Notes under the pieces: generated by a model
What the model saw: the letters and a program-made list of their open reading frames with translations, nothing else
The model's database searches: none
What the model was told of the DNA's origin: nothing
Shown: positions 28,250 to 43,027 of the stretch, piece by piece
Layout of the letters: the number at the start of each line of letters is the position of its first letter
How positions within the stretch are numbered: the stretch's first letter is position 1
NCBI GenBank assembly: GCA_029783825.1
Contig: JAREIK010000710.1
Span: 56,277 to 120,276 of the forward strand
From: Sapria himalayana
Lineage: Eukaryota; Streptophyta; Magnoliopsida; Malpighiales; Rafflesiaceae
DNA length: 64,000 nt
Direction of reading: 5' to 3'
Made by a program: the position numbers and the translations under genes

Positions 28250-28430
28250 AACATACTCTCAAATGCCCAATTGAATTACACCACTATAGAGAAAGAACTT
28301 GTATCAACAATATGTTCTTTTAGAAAATTAATATCGTATTTATTGCGAACCAAAGTCATAGTATATACTATATATTCAATAATGTCATATTTTGCTCATG
28401 CTCTCACGAATTTGTGGAACATGTTAATAT
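28250..28430 (+). pseudogene. Ty3/gypsy reverse transcriptase-RNase H scrap
   Basis: About 50 codons beginning at 28250 read NILSNAQLNYTTIEKELV, then FRKLISYLLRTKVIVYT. This matches the well-known RNase H start of plant Ty3/gypsy polyproteins (LNYTTTEKELLA, then FRSYLLGTKVIVYTDH). The DH that should follow VIVYT is replaced by IY. After about 28430 the frame continues into low-complexity sequence without similarity. No LTR, gag or integrase is seen nearby. It is a tiny fragment trapped in satellite DNA. Confidence 0.8.
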
Positions 28431-29880
28431 TATGTGCTCAAGTATTTTTCTTCTCAAAATTAATGTTAATATTTACATATATATGCATAAATATATATGT
28501 GCATATACACTGCCCTACACACACATTTATACATCCATATACATTACTATATATTAAATATCAGCATACACATTTTTGTACTTATGTATATATTCACACA
28601 TGTATCTACATTTTCAAAGTAGTGTGTATATATTTGTATGCATGCATATATTATTGTACACCCACACAAACATACACATATACCTATATAGATAATGTAT
28701 TTTTAAAGTTACACATGAATCTATTATATGTGTGTGTGTAAATGTATTTAAAATTTTTTAATTTTGAAAATTTAATTAAAATTAAATATTATATAAATTA
28801 TTGTATATTTATATTTAGACCAAATATTTGTGTGTGTGTGTGTGTGTATGCATGTGTGTGTGTGTGTGTGAAGCATATTAATGCATAAAATGAAATTATG
28901 AATTATATATATGAGCTTCTATTTTATTCATAGTTATTTTTTTAATATTTATATTAAAATAACTATTATTATACTCATATAAATAAATGACGTCATATTT
29001 GTAAATTATTTTGTTTTTACATTTATGTTGAAAATGAAAATATAGTTCATAAATAGATAATATTGTTTTTGTTTTTCTATATAAATTTTTTATTAAAATA
29101 TTAATGTCTATGATAAATTTCTACCTATTATTTATTGTTATTAATATATTTTTAGAAACTTTAAAATTCAAACAAATATAATGTAGTGCATATAAATACA
29201 TGCCTTTAATGTTTTGTAAAAAATCAATTATTTATTTAATTATGTTCAAACAAAACAAATTACCATATAAATACATGAGTAAATTTTTCTACAAGTAATT
29301 ATTTTTTAATTTTATTCAAAATATATAAATGACCATATCAATATATGAATTTGTTTTTTTTCAATATTAATTTTTAATTTTTATTTTAAATTTAATACAT
29401 TACAATGTTTTTTTTTTGTAATTAATAAATACATTTCAAACATTGTTTATTTATAATAAATATAACATATTGCATATTATGAGGCGAGAATTTTATTTTG
29501 TAGATAAATTTTAATTTTAAAGTTTTATCTTTGTAAATTGAAACTACATCACATATATATTTTAAAAATTTTTTATTATATTTATTACACAAACATATTG
29601 TTATTTATTTTTAAATTTACAACATGAATTTTAAACAAATGAACATTTTATTAGAAATCAATTTTAGTTAATTGATATTATGTGAAACAAAAATACAAAA
29701 AATAAACATATTAAATCATAATGATTATACAAACATATAAAAATATAATAAAAATACATTTAAGGTTGAAAAAATTATATTTAAGTTCCTAAAATATATG
29801 GGAAAATGATAAAGATTTATACAATATCCAAAAAAAATATGTATGAATGAGATGAATTATATGAATGGATATTAAGTTTT
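28431..29880. other. AT-rich region with GT microsatellite
   Basis: No gene recognised. It includes ACACATA-rich sequence at 28500-28700, (GT)n at about 28830-28870 with one interruption, and otherwise A/T-rich sequence. Confidence 0.6.
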
Positions 29881-30028
29881 TGAAGCATGTAGTTATACAT
29901 GTTATAGATGTAGTTATATATTGTTTTTCATGTAATTATATATATGAAGACATATGGTTATGTATAGGTATTGATGTAGATAAATACATTTATATATAGG
30001 AATATGTTGAATACATATTGTTAAATAC

Positions 30029-30066
<38 letters not shown>

Positions 30067-30690
30067 GTATATTAAATATATATTGTTATATTTATATATA
30101 GTTATGTTTATGTATACTATTTTTATAGTTATAATATAGTAAAATACACTTATATAAGAAATTCAAATTATATCACACATACATATTGATGTATAGTTAT
30201 GTTTAAATACACTTATATAAAATACACTTATGTTTATGTATGTTGTTTTTGTATACTATTTATATATAGTTATGTATATTGATGTAGATATCAAATCAGC
30301 ATACCTAATATTGTTTTTGTATACTCTTTATGGTTACTGTTTATATATAGTTATGTATATTAATGTGGATAAATACATTTATATATAGTAATATGTTGAT
30401 ATACATATTGTTACATACATATATATATAGTTATATATCTATATATATATATATATGTATATGTATATTAAATATACTTTATTATATTTATATATAGTTA
30501 TGTTTATGTATACTATTTTTATAGTTATAGATATTGTAAAATACACTTATATAAGAAATTTGAATTATATCACACATGAATATTGATGCATAGTTATGTG
30601 TAAATACAATTATATAAAATACACTTATGTTTATGTTTGATGTTTATGTATATTATTTATATATAGTTATGTATACTGATGTAGATATGA
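29881..30690. repeat. Diverged AT satellite, block 4, with internal duplication
   Basis: GGTTATGTATAGGTATTGATG near 29946 recalls the satellite landmark. Two halves resemble each other: the segment around 30000-30300 and that around 30390-30690 share TTAAATATA, GTTATGTTTATGTATACTAT, TAAGAAATT(C/T)(A/G)AATTATATC and AGTTATGTATA-TGATGTAGAT words, about 410 bp apart. It includes (AT)n at 30030-30053 and 30437-30455. Confidence 0.7.
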
Positions 30691-31639
30691 AGTTGGCATA
30701 CCTAATGTGCACCATCAACATATACACAATGAGAATACATTATATCACAAATGCATGAAGTATGTATACGAATAAGTTTATATAAGCAATCCAAGCTTAC
30801 AATGGTGATTAATGAAGTAGAATTTAGGAATAAATAATAACAGAATCAAAATGCACACTCTTGCATTAAGATAATTGATGAAGAATTAGGGTAGAAAACA
30901 TACCTTAAATCAATAAGAAATCTCGCTTGTATTACTCTTCGATTAGGTTTTGATGTGTCAGTGTCGAGAGATAGAGGTGGACTATGGGGGACTTAGCGGC
31001 TTCGCTTGTTAGAGTTGTCTCTTGCGTCTCGACAACAAGTGATTATATATATTACCAAAATATTTAAATTTTTAATTATAAAAACATTAAATAACAATAT
31101 ATATATATATATATATATAATATAAAAAGACTAATTTTTTTTATTTTTTATCAACTTTTTTCAACAATATTCATGTGCGTGTATCAAGGTACACATGAAA
31201 AAAAATACCTTATAATTTTTTATTATAAAATTAATTAAATAATAAATAAATAAACAATTTAAAAAAACATATGTTTAGCCTTATAAAAAAAATCAAATAG
31301 CTACAAAATTTACAAACTTTATATAATAAGACATACATGAAAAGATGATGTATCTTCTAGCCACTCTCCTAAAAGTTATAAAATACTATTAATGTTAAAA
31401 CATATATAAATATATACATTTTATGGTTTTAAATTTTTAAAAATTCATATTAATTATTATGAAGATAATATGAACTAATTTTAAAAGAATAAAATTTTAT
31501 ATTATTTGATATCATTAATAATTTTTAAAATTCAAAAAATTACTTAAAGTGAGAAGATCATTAAAAAATTATATTTATTATTATAATAAATACTGAATGT
31601 TAAAAGCTAATAGTAAAAATATTACTCGATTATTAATTC

Positions 31640-33250
31640 TTAAAAAATTTAGTATGGGCAAACATCTATGTATTTATTCAAATTTTGTATTAATTATTTT
31701 TTAAATGTTTCATATAATCATACATTTTTTTACTTATAATAATATTAATATTTACTAGTTTATTCGTCAATTCAGATATTTATGAAAATAATTTTTATTT
31801 AATCATACAATGACTTTTTTTATATTTTTATTAGTAGAAATTTTATTGTATGTTAATTTAATTTTTAAAATATCGTAAAAATTATTATACTTATAGAATT
31901 AATTATTTAATGCTACTTTAAAAAAAATTTTTTAGTTACTTAAAAATTATAAAAAATTTTTTGTATAATTTTTTTAAAATTTATACATCATAAAAATAGT
32001 TATTTTAGTCCTTATTAATATGATTTTTTTTTGTATTTTTATATTTTTTATATTATTTATTTATAATATCCTTTTTTTATAATTTTACGAGGAGGATATA
32101 TCTTTCAAGGATGACTCATCTATAGACCATTAACATACATTATATAAATAAAATTAAAAAAAATATTAAAACTAATAATAAATTAAAAAAAATTAAAATA
32201 TTAAAGATTGGCTAGGGAAATTCTGTCGCTAAATCCGTCACTATATTTTAGATGTAATTAGCTAGGAAAATTTCATCGCTAAATCCGTCGCTATATTCTG
32301 GATGTAATTAGCTAGGAAACTTCCATCGCTAATATCCATCACTATAATCAAGATGTAATTAGCTAGGAAAATTCGTCGCTAAATTCGTCGCTATATTCCA
32401 TATTTTATTAGCTAAGGAAATTCAGTCGCTAAATCCATCGCTATATTCCAGATTTTATTAGCTAGAGAAATGTGTTGCTAAATCCATCATTAAATCTGTC
32501 GCTATATTCCAGATTAAATTAGCTAGGAAAATCCAATCGCTAAAAACGTCGCTATATTAGTGATATTTTAAAAAAACTTTTTTAGAATCCAAAAAAAATA
32601 CTTGAAGTGTTCTTTAAATAACCACACTGAAATATTTATTTTTTAAATCTTCAAGATTTTTTTGATGTAATTAAAACATCTATGTATTTATCTTTATATA
32701 TCAATTTATTGTTTTAAAATTTTATGAAATATTTGAATTTTTTTTTATAATTCAAAAATTTCAAATCCTCTAGTAAATATTTTTTAAAAAATTCCTATAA
32801 TCATAAAAATATTTTTTTAAAAAAATATAAATATTTACTTGTTTATTCATTAATTCAGATATTTTTATAATTTTATATATTTAATCATACAATTAAATAT
32901 TTTAGTTTTATATTAGTAGTAATTTTTATGTATGTTTATTTATTATTTAAAATATCTTAAAAAATGATTATAATTATATAATTAATTATTTAATGTTTTT
33001 TAAATAAATATTTAAATATCATAATTAAATTTTTTGAAAAAATATTTTGTATAATTTTTTTAAAATTTAATAATCATAAAAATAGTTTTTTAGCCTATAT
33101 TTATATAAATTATTTATTTATAATATCCTAATTTTATAATTATACGAGAAGAATGTGACTTTCAAGGATTGCTCATCCATAGACCATGACATACCTTTAA
33201 TATATGAAAATACATAAAATATTAAAATAAATAATATAAAAAAAATTAAT
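31640..33250. repeat. Tandem duplication of about 1 kb spacing inside CACTA copy 2
   Basis: About 31690-32190 and 32720-33230 match in order. Shared words include TATTCGTCAATTCAGATAT against TATTCATTAATTCAGATAT, TTTTTTGTATAATTTTTTTAA, and TTTCAAGGAT(G/T)(A/G)CTCATC(T/C)ATAGACC. The spacing is about 1.04 kb. The 50-bp repeat array lies between the two. Confidence 0.8.
32213..32570. repeat. 50-bp tandem subterminal repeats (GCTAGG...TCGCTAAATCC)
   Basis: About seven units with starts at 32213, 32261, 32311, 32362, 32411, 32461 and 32522. Each contains GCTAGG(A/G)AAA, TCGCTAAATCC, a second (G/C)TC(G/A)CTATATT and GATGTAATTA or GATTTTATTA. Spacing is 48-51 bp, with one 61-bp unit that has an extra TAAATC insertion. 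Similar words in longer units occur at 57280-57640. Subterminal arrays of this kind are where CACTA TNPA proteins bind. Confidence 0.9.
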
Positions 33251-33684
33251 TCATTAAAAATTTGTGATGAAAATTATCCCAAGCAAAAATAGAAAGAAAA
33301 AAATTCATATCTAAATACATATATTTTGTGAAAATTATCATTTAAGGAAGAATCACTAGTAAATAAATATAAAATCATTAAAAAAAATTTTAGAATATTA
33401 TTTAGCGATGGATTTATCTTTAATTAATTAGCAAGGGAAAATCCAAATTTAAAGTTATTGCTAAAATGCCCACCATTCTTTGTGTGAAAATTTACGATAA
33501 TATTAGCTAGGAACAATTTTCAATCAAATATTTCGAAATCTAATCCATCACAAATCCATTGATAATTTATAATTCAATGTAAAATCAAACATCTCTTAAT
33601 ATTCCATAGCTAATGCCTAGATAAATAACTTGGGATTATTTCCCTAGCTAAATTTCGTAGCTAAACAAATCTTTTTATATAGTG

Positions 33685-34416
33685 AAATAGACATATAGAT
33701 AGATAGATAAATAGAAAGAAATATATATAGATAGAAAGACAAATAGATATGCAGATAGATAGATAGATAAACAAATACATAGATAGATAGATAAATAGAT
33801 AGAATGATAGATAAACTTATAGATATATAGATAGATAAATAGGTAGATAGATAGATAAATAGTTATATAGATATAAAGATATATAGATAGTATATATATA
33901 TATATGGATAGATAGATAAACAAATAGATAGATAGACAGACATATAGATAGAAAGATATATATATAGATGGATAGATAGATAGATAGAAAAATGATAGAT
34001 GAATAAATTGATAGATAGATAAACACATAGATAGATTGATTGATTGATAGATAGATATATAGATAAACAAAAAGAAAGACAGGTACATAGACAGATATAT
34101 AGATAGATAGATTTATAAATAGATAGATAAACAAAGAAATAGATAGATAGATAGACAGACAGATAGATATATAGATAAATAACAGACAGATAGATATACA
34201 GATAGATAAATAGATAAATAGATAAATAGATTGATAGATAGAAAGATAGATAGAAAATAGTTAAACAAATAGATAGACAAATAGATCATTTGATATATAT
34301 ATATATATATTGACAAATAGATAGATAACAGACAGATAGATATACAGATTGATAGATAGATAAATAGATTGATTGATTGAAAGAAAGATAGAAGATAGTT
34401 AGACAAATAGATAGAT

Positions 34417-34461
<45 letters not shown>

Positions 34462-35945
34462 GAGAGATAGATAGATATATTGATAGAGAGACGTATAGAT
34501 AGACATATAAATAGACTGATAGATAGACACATTGATAAATAGACATACAGACATACAAACAAAAGGAAAAATAAATAGATAGGAAAACAAAAAAACAATA
34601 GATAAACAAACAATCAGGGAGGCATAAGGTCAATCAGGTTGGCACACAAACTAGATTGACACATGGATAGAAAGATATACAAATAAATAAATAGACATAT
34701 AGATAGACAAATACATAGATAGATATATAGATAGTTATATATATAAATTCATACATAGATTGATATATCGATAGTTAGACAGGTTGATTCACAAATTGAA
34801 AGATAGAAAGATAGTTAGATAGACAAATAGATAGACAAATAGATAGATAAATAAAGACATAGATAGATAGATATATAGTTAGATAGAAAAAGAGATAGAT
34901 AGCTAGATAGACAGATAGAGGGAGATATAAATAGATAGATAGATAGTTGGATAAATTGGTAGATAGATAGATATATAAATAGATAGATTGATAGACAGAA
35001 TGATAGATTAATTTATATATAGTTTGATAGGTATTTTCATTGAAAGATTGACGGATAGACAAACATATAGATATACAAAAGATTGACAAATAGATTGATA
35101 GATAGAAAGATTGATAGACAGATAAATAGATAGATAGATAGATTAATTGATAAATAGATAGAAATAGAGGTAGATACTCATGAGGTAAACAATTAGGCAG
35201 GTAGGCAGACATACAAATAGACAGACAACCTAATAGACAAATTAGCACATAAATAGAAATATAGATGGATAGAAAGACAAATAGATAGATAGTTTGATAG
35301 ATAGATTAATAGACTGATAGATATATAAATTAATAGACAGATTGATAGATATATAGATAGATAGATAGACAGATAGACAAAAGAAAGAAGATAGATAGAT
35401 AGATAAATAGATTATTAGACTGATAAATATACAATAGATAGACATATAGAGAGATAGATAGACAGACCTATATATAAACACATAGATAGATAGAGAGATG
35501 AGAGAAAGATAGACAAATAGATACATAGATAGATATATAGATACATAGGCATATAGATAGATAGAGAGATAGATAGATAAACAAATAGAAAGATAGAATG
35601 AAAGATCAATTGAAAGATAGATTGATAGACAGATTGATAGACAAATTGATAGACTAATAGATAGACCAATTGATAGACTGATAGATAGATTGATTGATAG
35701 AAATATTGATAAACAGATAGATAGATAAATAGATAGGTAGATTGATTGAATGATAGATAGATATATAGATAGATAGATCGATCGATAAATTATTAGGCAA
35801 ATAGATCAAGATTGATAGACTAGATACATAAATAGATATATAGATAGTTAGACAAATAGATAGATAGATAGATACACAGACAAATATATAGATAGATGGA
35901 TAAAGAGATTGATAGAAACATAGATAGATAGTTAGATAGAAATAT

Positions 35946-35984
<39 letters not shown>

Positions 35985-38900
35985 GATAGATAGAGATCTA
36001 TAGATAGATAGACATATATATTGATAGATAGATAGATAGACAAATATAAGCACATGAATATATATAAATAGATAAACAAATAGATCGATAGACATTTTGA
36101 CTGACACACAGATAGACAGATAGACAGATAGGCAGAAAAATAGTAATTAAGACAGGTAGACAAATAGATATACATATATATATATATATATAGACACACA
36201 GACAAACAAACATTTAGATAGATAGATATATATATATATATACACACACAGATTGAAAGATGGAATGATAGATAGATAGATATAGATAGAAAAATAAATA
36301 GACAAATAGATAGGTAGATATATAAATAGATAGAGAGAGAGAGAGAGACGGATAGATATACAGATAAATAAATAGAGAGATATTAAGATAGAAAGAAATA
36401 AATAAATAAATATATATATATATACTGATAGATAGATAGATCCATAGATAGATAGATAGTCAGATATATTTACATGTCGATAGATAGATAGTAAAAAGAT
36501 AGACAATAAACAAATGGACAAACAAATAGAGAGATAGATAGATAGACAAACAAATAGACATACAGATAGACAGGAAGATAGATAGACAGATTAGATTGAA
36601 GGACTGATAAATACATAGATAGATAAATAGATAGACACATAGATAAACAATAGATAGTTAGATAAATAAATAGATAGGTAAAGAGATAGATAGACAGACA
36701 GATTAGTTAGATAGATATTATGATAGACAAAAAGATAGATAGTTAGATATATACACAAATAGATAAACAAATAAATAAATAAATAGGTAAAGAGATAGAC
36801 AGACATACATACACATAGATAGATATATAGATAGATAGATAAATAAATATACAGATAGATAAATACATATATAGATTTATAAAAACAAAGATAGACAGAT
36901 AGATAGATAATAGATAGATAGACATATAGCTAGATAGATAGCTAGTTAGATAGATAAATATATAGATAAATAGATAGATAGAATGATCAAATGATAATAG
37001 ATTAATATATGGATTTATAGACGAAATGATTGATAGATTGATAGACAGACAGATGAAGAGATAGATAGATATACAAATAGACAGACAAACAGATAGATAT
37101 ATAGAAAAATAGACAAATAGAGATAAAGACAAATAGACAAATAGATGGATAGATATTAAAGTAGGTAGATAGTAAAGTAGGCAGGCATACAAATAAATTG
37201 ATAGACAAATAGACCCACAAGTTGAATGATAGATACATATATAGATAGACAGATAGATAAATACTTTGTAAGATAGATTAATTTATAGATAGACAAATAG
37301 AAATAAAGATGGATAGATTAATTGATAGATAGATTGATATATAGATCGATAGATAGATTTATAAATAAATTAATTTTAAAATAAATTGATAGATTGATAG
37401 ACATATTGATAGATATATTTAGTGATAGATTGATAGATAGGTTCAAAGGCCGATTGATAGACAAAAAGATAGACAAATAGATATATAGTTTGTTAGATAG
37501 ATAGATAGACATATAGATATATAGATAGATATAAAAATTATTAGAAGGGTAGACAAATATATAGATAGATAGAAAACAAACAAATATATAGATACACAGA
37601 CATATAGATAGAAAAATAGACATATAGATAGATAGTCATACAGGCTGATAGTCAATCAGGCAGGTATACAAAATTGACAGACTGATATATAGATAGTTAG
37701 ATAAACAAATAGGCAAACAAATTTGTAGACAAATAGATACACAAATATATATATATAGTTTGATAGATAGATTATAAGACACATTGATAGATCGATGGAT
37801 AGATAGATTGAAAGACAAATTGATAGACAAAATGATGAATAAATAGATAGACACATAAATAGATATATAGATAGTTAGTTAGATAAATAGATAGATTGAT
37901 AAATAGTCAGATTGATATATAGATAGTCATATAGATAAATAGAAAGATATAAAGATACATACACAAGTATATAGACAGTTAGATAGATAGATAAGTAGAT
38001 AAATAAAATTATTTATAGATTGATAAATAGATTGATAAAAAGATTGATTGATAGATTGATAGATTGATATACAGATCAATAAATAGACAGATAGACAATC
38101 ATAAGGATATACAAATAGACTGACAAATAGATAGATAGACACATTGATAGATAGGCAGACAAATAGAGATATAGATCCTCAAGCAGGCAGATAGTTAGGT
38201 AGGTAAGCATATAGACAAATAGACATACTAACTGATAGACAAATAGACACATTGATAGGAAGACATAGATATATAGACAGATAGAAAGATAGTTTGATAG
38301 ACAGATTAATACAATGATTAATAGTCTGATTGATATAAAATTGATAGATAGATAGTCAGATAGATAAATAAATTGAAAGATAAACAAATAGATATATAGA
38401 TAGATAGAATGAAAGACAAATAGATAGATAGTTATATATACAGATAGATAGATAGTTATATATACAGATAGATAGATAGTTATATAGACAGAAAGATAGA
38501 CAAATAAATAGATAGATTGATAGATAGATTGATTGATAGAAAGATTGATAGATTGATAGAAAAATTGATTGATAAATTTATTTTAATTTTGATAATTAGA
38601 TTAATAGATAAATAGACAAAATACAAACAAACAAATAGATAGATAAATAAAAATTTAGATACACAAAGAGATTGAGAGACTACTAATAGAGAGATAGAGA
38701 GTCAGGTAGGCAGTTAGACTACATAGATGTAGATAGACAAATAGACAATTAAACCAATAGACAAATAAACACATAGATCGAAAGATAGATAGATATATAG
38801 ATAGATAGATTCATAAAGAAATATTATTATAGAGAGAGATAAATACATAGATACATAGATTGATTGATAGTCAGATAGATATACAAGTAGATAGATAGAT

Positions 38901-41900
38901 AGGTAGAGAGACAAACAAAAAAGTAAATAGACAAATAGATAAATAGATAAATAGAAAAATAAATAGACAGATGGATAGTCAGGTAGGTCGATAGACAAAT
39001 AGAAAGATAGACAGATAGATAGAAACAAAAACAAATAGACAGATAGATAGATAAACAAATAGATAAACAGATAGATATATAGTTTGATAAATAGGTTAAT
39101 AGATAGATTGATACACCAATAGATAGAATATTGATAGATATATTGATATAAAATAGATAGACAGATATATAGATAGTCAGATAAAAAATAGATACACAGA
39201 TAGATAGATAGTTAGATAGATAAATTGATAGACAAATAGATAGACAGATAGATAGACAAATAGATAGGCAGATAGATAAATAGATAGATAGAAAGAAAAA
39301 TAGATAGACAGAGAGATTGACAGATAGAAATATATAAAGATATATATAAAAATAGATAGATAGATAGACATATAGATAACCATATAAATAGACATATAGA
39401 TATACAGATAGATACATAAATAGATTGACAAATAGATTGATAGATAGATAGATCAATAGATAGAAAGATAAACAAATAAATAGAAATAGAGACAAATAAA
39501 TAGATAAACAAATAGACAGATAAATATATAGACAGGCAGGCTTTCATTTAGTCAGGCAAGGATACACATATACATACATATAGATAGATAGATATACATA
39601 TAAACAAATATACAAATAGATAGAAAAAGAATGAAATAGATAAATGTATAGATAGTTTGATAGATAGATTAATAGACCTATTGATTACGAGATATATAGA
39701 CAAATAGATAGATAAATAGATACACATATTATAGATTGATATATAGTCAGATAAATAAATCAATAGATAGACAGTTAAATAGATAGATAGATATATCGAT
39801 AGATAAATACACATATTGATAGATACAATGATTTCCAGATTAATAGATAGATTATTAGGAAATTGATTGATAGATTAATATATAGATTGATTAGCATTCA
39901 GATAGACATACATACAAATATAAAAACAGATACACAAACTGATAGATAGACAGACAAATAGATAGATAGATATACAGACATATAGATAGAGAGATAGACA
40001 AACAAGTAAGAAGGCATTCAGGCACGCATGTAGATAAACAAATGGATAGATAAACAAATGGATAGACAAACAAATAGATAAATTAAGACACATAAATGAA
40101 GATAGACCAAAAGATAGATAGATATATAGATAGTTTGAAATAAAGATTAATACACAGATTAAAAGACTAATAGATAGACAATTTAATACACAGATTGATA
40201 GACTTCTAGATATATAGATAGATAAATACACAAATAGATAGATAGATAGTCATATATATAAATAGATATATAGATAGACAAATAGATATATAGATATTTA
40301 GATTGAAAGATAGATCGATAAATTCATAGATAAAATTATTTATAAATAGATAGATAGACAAATTAATAGATAGATCAATATATAAATAAATAGACTATTT
40401 GATAGGTAGTTAGATAGAGAGATAATAGACAAATAGATAGAAAAAAGATAGATATATTATTAGAAATATAGATAGATTGATTGATTGACAAATAGATTTA
40501 TAGATAGATATACAAATAAATAGACAAATAGATAGATAGATAGATAGTAGATAAATATACAAATAGATAGACAAATAGATAGTTAGTTAGTTAGTTAGAC
40601 AGATAGATTGTCAGAAAGATACAAAAATAGATAGATAGATAGATATATAGATAGATTAACAAATAGAAAGAAAGAATGAATGAATGAATGATTGATAGGT
40701 AGATTGATAGTTAGATAGATAGATAGACAGATAGATAGTATATAGATAGACATTTAGATATAAAGACAAACAGATAGATAGATAGATAGTTAAGTAGATA
40801 GATAATAGATAGGCAGATAGATAGACAGATAGACAAATATAGATTGATAGGTAGATAGATAGATTTATAGATTTATAGACAAACAAATTGATAGACATGC
40901 AAATAGTTAATTAGTCAGTAAGTCACGCGGGCAGACATTCATGCATGTAGGTAGACAGACAGACAAATTGAGAAATAGATAAATAGTCAAACATACAAAC
41001 AAATAGGCAGATAGTATATAAGCAAATATATAGATAGTTTGATAAATAGATTAATTGAAAGATTGATAGAGAGACAAATAGATTGACATAATGATAGATA
41101 TATTGATAGACAAATAGATAGATAGATTGATAGATAGAATGATAGATAGATTGATGAATAAATTGATAGATAGACTAGTCAATAGATTGATATAATGATT
41201 GTTAGATATAATAATGGACAGATAAATAGATAGAATGATAGACAAATAGATAGATAGATAGACAGACATATAGACAGATAGATAGGCAGATAGATTTATT
41301 GGTAGTTATATAAATACATAGATAGATAGATAGACAGATAGACAAATAGAGAGTTGATATAATGATAGAAAGATAAAAAGATAAACAAATAGATCGATAG
41401 ATATATTGATGTATAGATTGATATATAGATTGATAGACAAATAGATAGATAAATAAATAAAATGATTAATTGATAAATATATCCATAAATAGATTGAAAG
41501 AAAGATTGATAGATAGATAGAAACAAAGATAGATAAATAAATATACAGATTGATATACAGGTTGATAGATCGAGAGATATATAAATATAAAGACAAATAG
41601 TTAAATAAATAGAAACATAGATAGATAGATAGATAGATTAGATTGATAGATAATAAAATATGTTGATAGATAGATAAACAAATTGATAGTAATAAAGATA
41701 GATAGATATATTTACAAATAAATTAATTGATTGATAGACATATTCATATATAGATTAAAAGTCAGAAAGATAGATAGATATATAGATAGATACATAGAAA
41801 TATAAATAGATAGATATAGAGAAAGATAGACACTTAATTAGATAAATAGATAGAAAAATTGATAGATAGTTTGATAGAGAGATAGATTGATAGATAAATA

Positions 41901-42988
41901 GATAGATAATGATAAATATATAGATAGATAGAAAGAGATATAAAAAGATAGATATATAGACAGATAGATAGTTAGATATATAGATAGAGATAGAGAAAGA
42001 TAGATATATTGATAGATAGATAGTTAGATAGATTGATATACAAATAGGTAGATAAATAGATAGATAGATACATATAAAAAATATATACATAGATTATTAT
42101 ATAGATACAATGATATAGATTGAATGATATATAAATAGATAGATATGTAGACATATAGATAAACATATAGATATACAGATAGATAAATAGATAGATAGAT
42201 AGATTGATAGATTAATAGACATTTTGATAGAAAGGTTGATTAATAGACAGTTATATAGACATATATATAAATAGATAGATAGATAGAAAGATAGATAGAT
42301 AAAAAGAGATATATATATATATATATTGATAGTTAGATAAACAAATAGATTGACATATATATAGTTAGAATGTTTGATTGAAAGATATTCAGATAAATAG
42401 ATTGACAGATATATTGATATATAGATAGATAGATAAATAGATAGATAGATATATAGATAGTCAAATAAATAGACATATAGATTGAAAAATAGATAGAGAG
42501 ATAGATGGGTAAATAGATATATAGATAGATAGACAATTAGATAAATAGATAGATAGAGAGATATATATATATATATATACACATACATATACAGATAGAA
42601 AGATAGATTGATTGATAGATATAAATATATTAATATAGATAGATAGATAGATATATTAATAGATTGATGGATAGAAAAATAGATAGAAAGATAGTTAGAT
42701 AGAATGACAAATAGATAGACATATAGATAGACAAATAGATAGACAGATAAATAGATAAATAGATATACAGATAGATAGACGGATAGATATATAGAAAGAT
42801 ATACAAACAGATAGATAGATAGTAACAGATATAGAAACATAAATATATTGATAGATGGATAGACAGATAGACATACATATAAACAAAGAGAAAGATATGT
42901 AAACAGACAGATAGACAGATAGATAAATAGACATACAGATTGATGAGAGATAAATATACATACAAATTGATGATAAATAGACATATAG

Positions 42989-43027
<39 letters not shown>

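Larger units (their letters stand above)
30691..33684. mobile_element. CACTA family 1, copy 2 (non-coding)
   Basis: The right terminus CTTTTTATATAGTG at 33671-33684 is a diverged CACTA end. Its body from about 31050 to 31700 aligns by eye with 55850-56830 (shared TATGTTTAGCCTT and ACATGAAA words), and its last 450 bp with 1-473 and 57120-57815. On the minus strand a leader-like stretch ends in a donor-like AAGGTATG near 30905. No transposase part is recognised, so the copy would be non-autonomous. The left end is not defined; the boundary given is approximate. Confidence 0.65.

Noticed and set aside
28431..28741. Extension of the plus frame after the RNase H scrap (Tyr/His/Ile/Cys-rich)
   Set aside because: It is low-complexity ACACATA/TATATA sequence without similarity to retrotransposon proteins.
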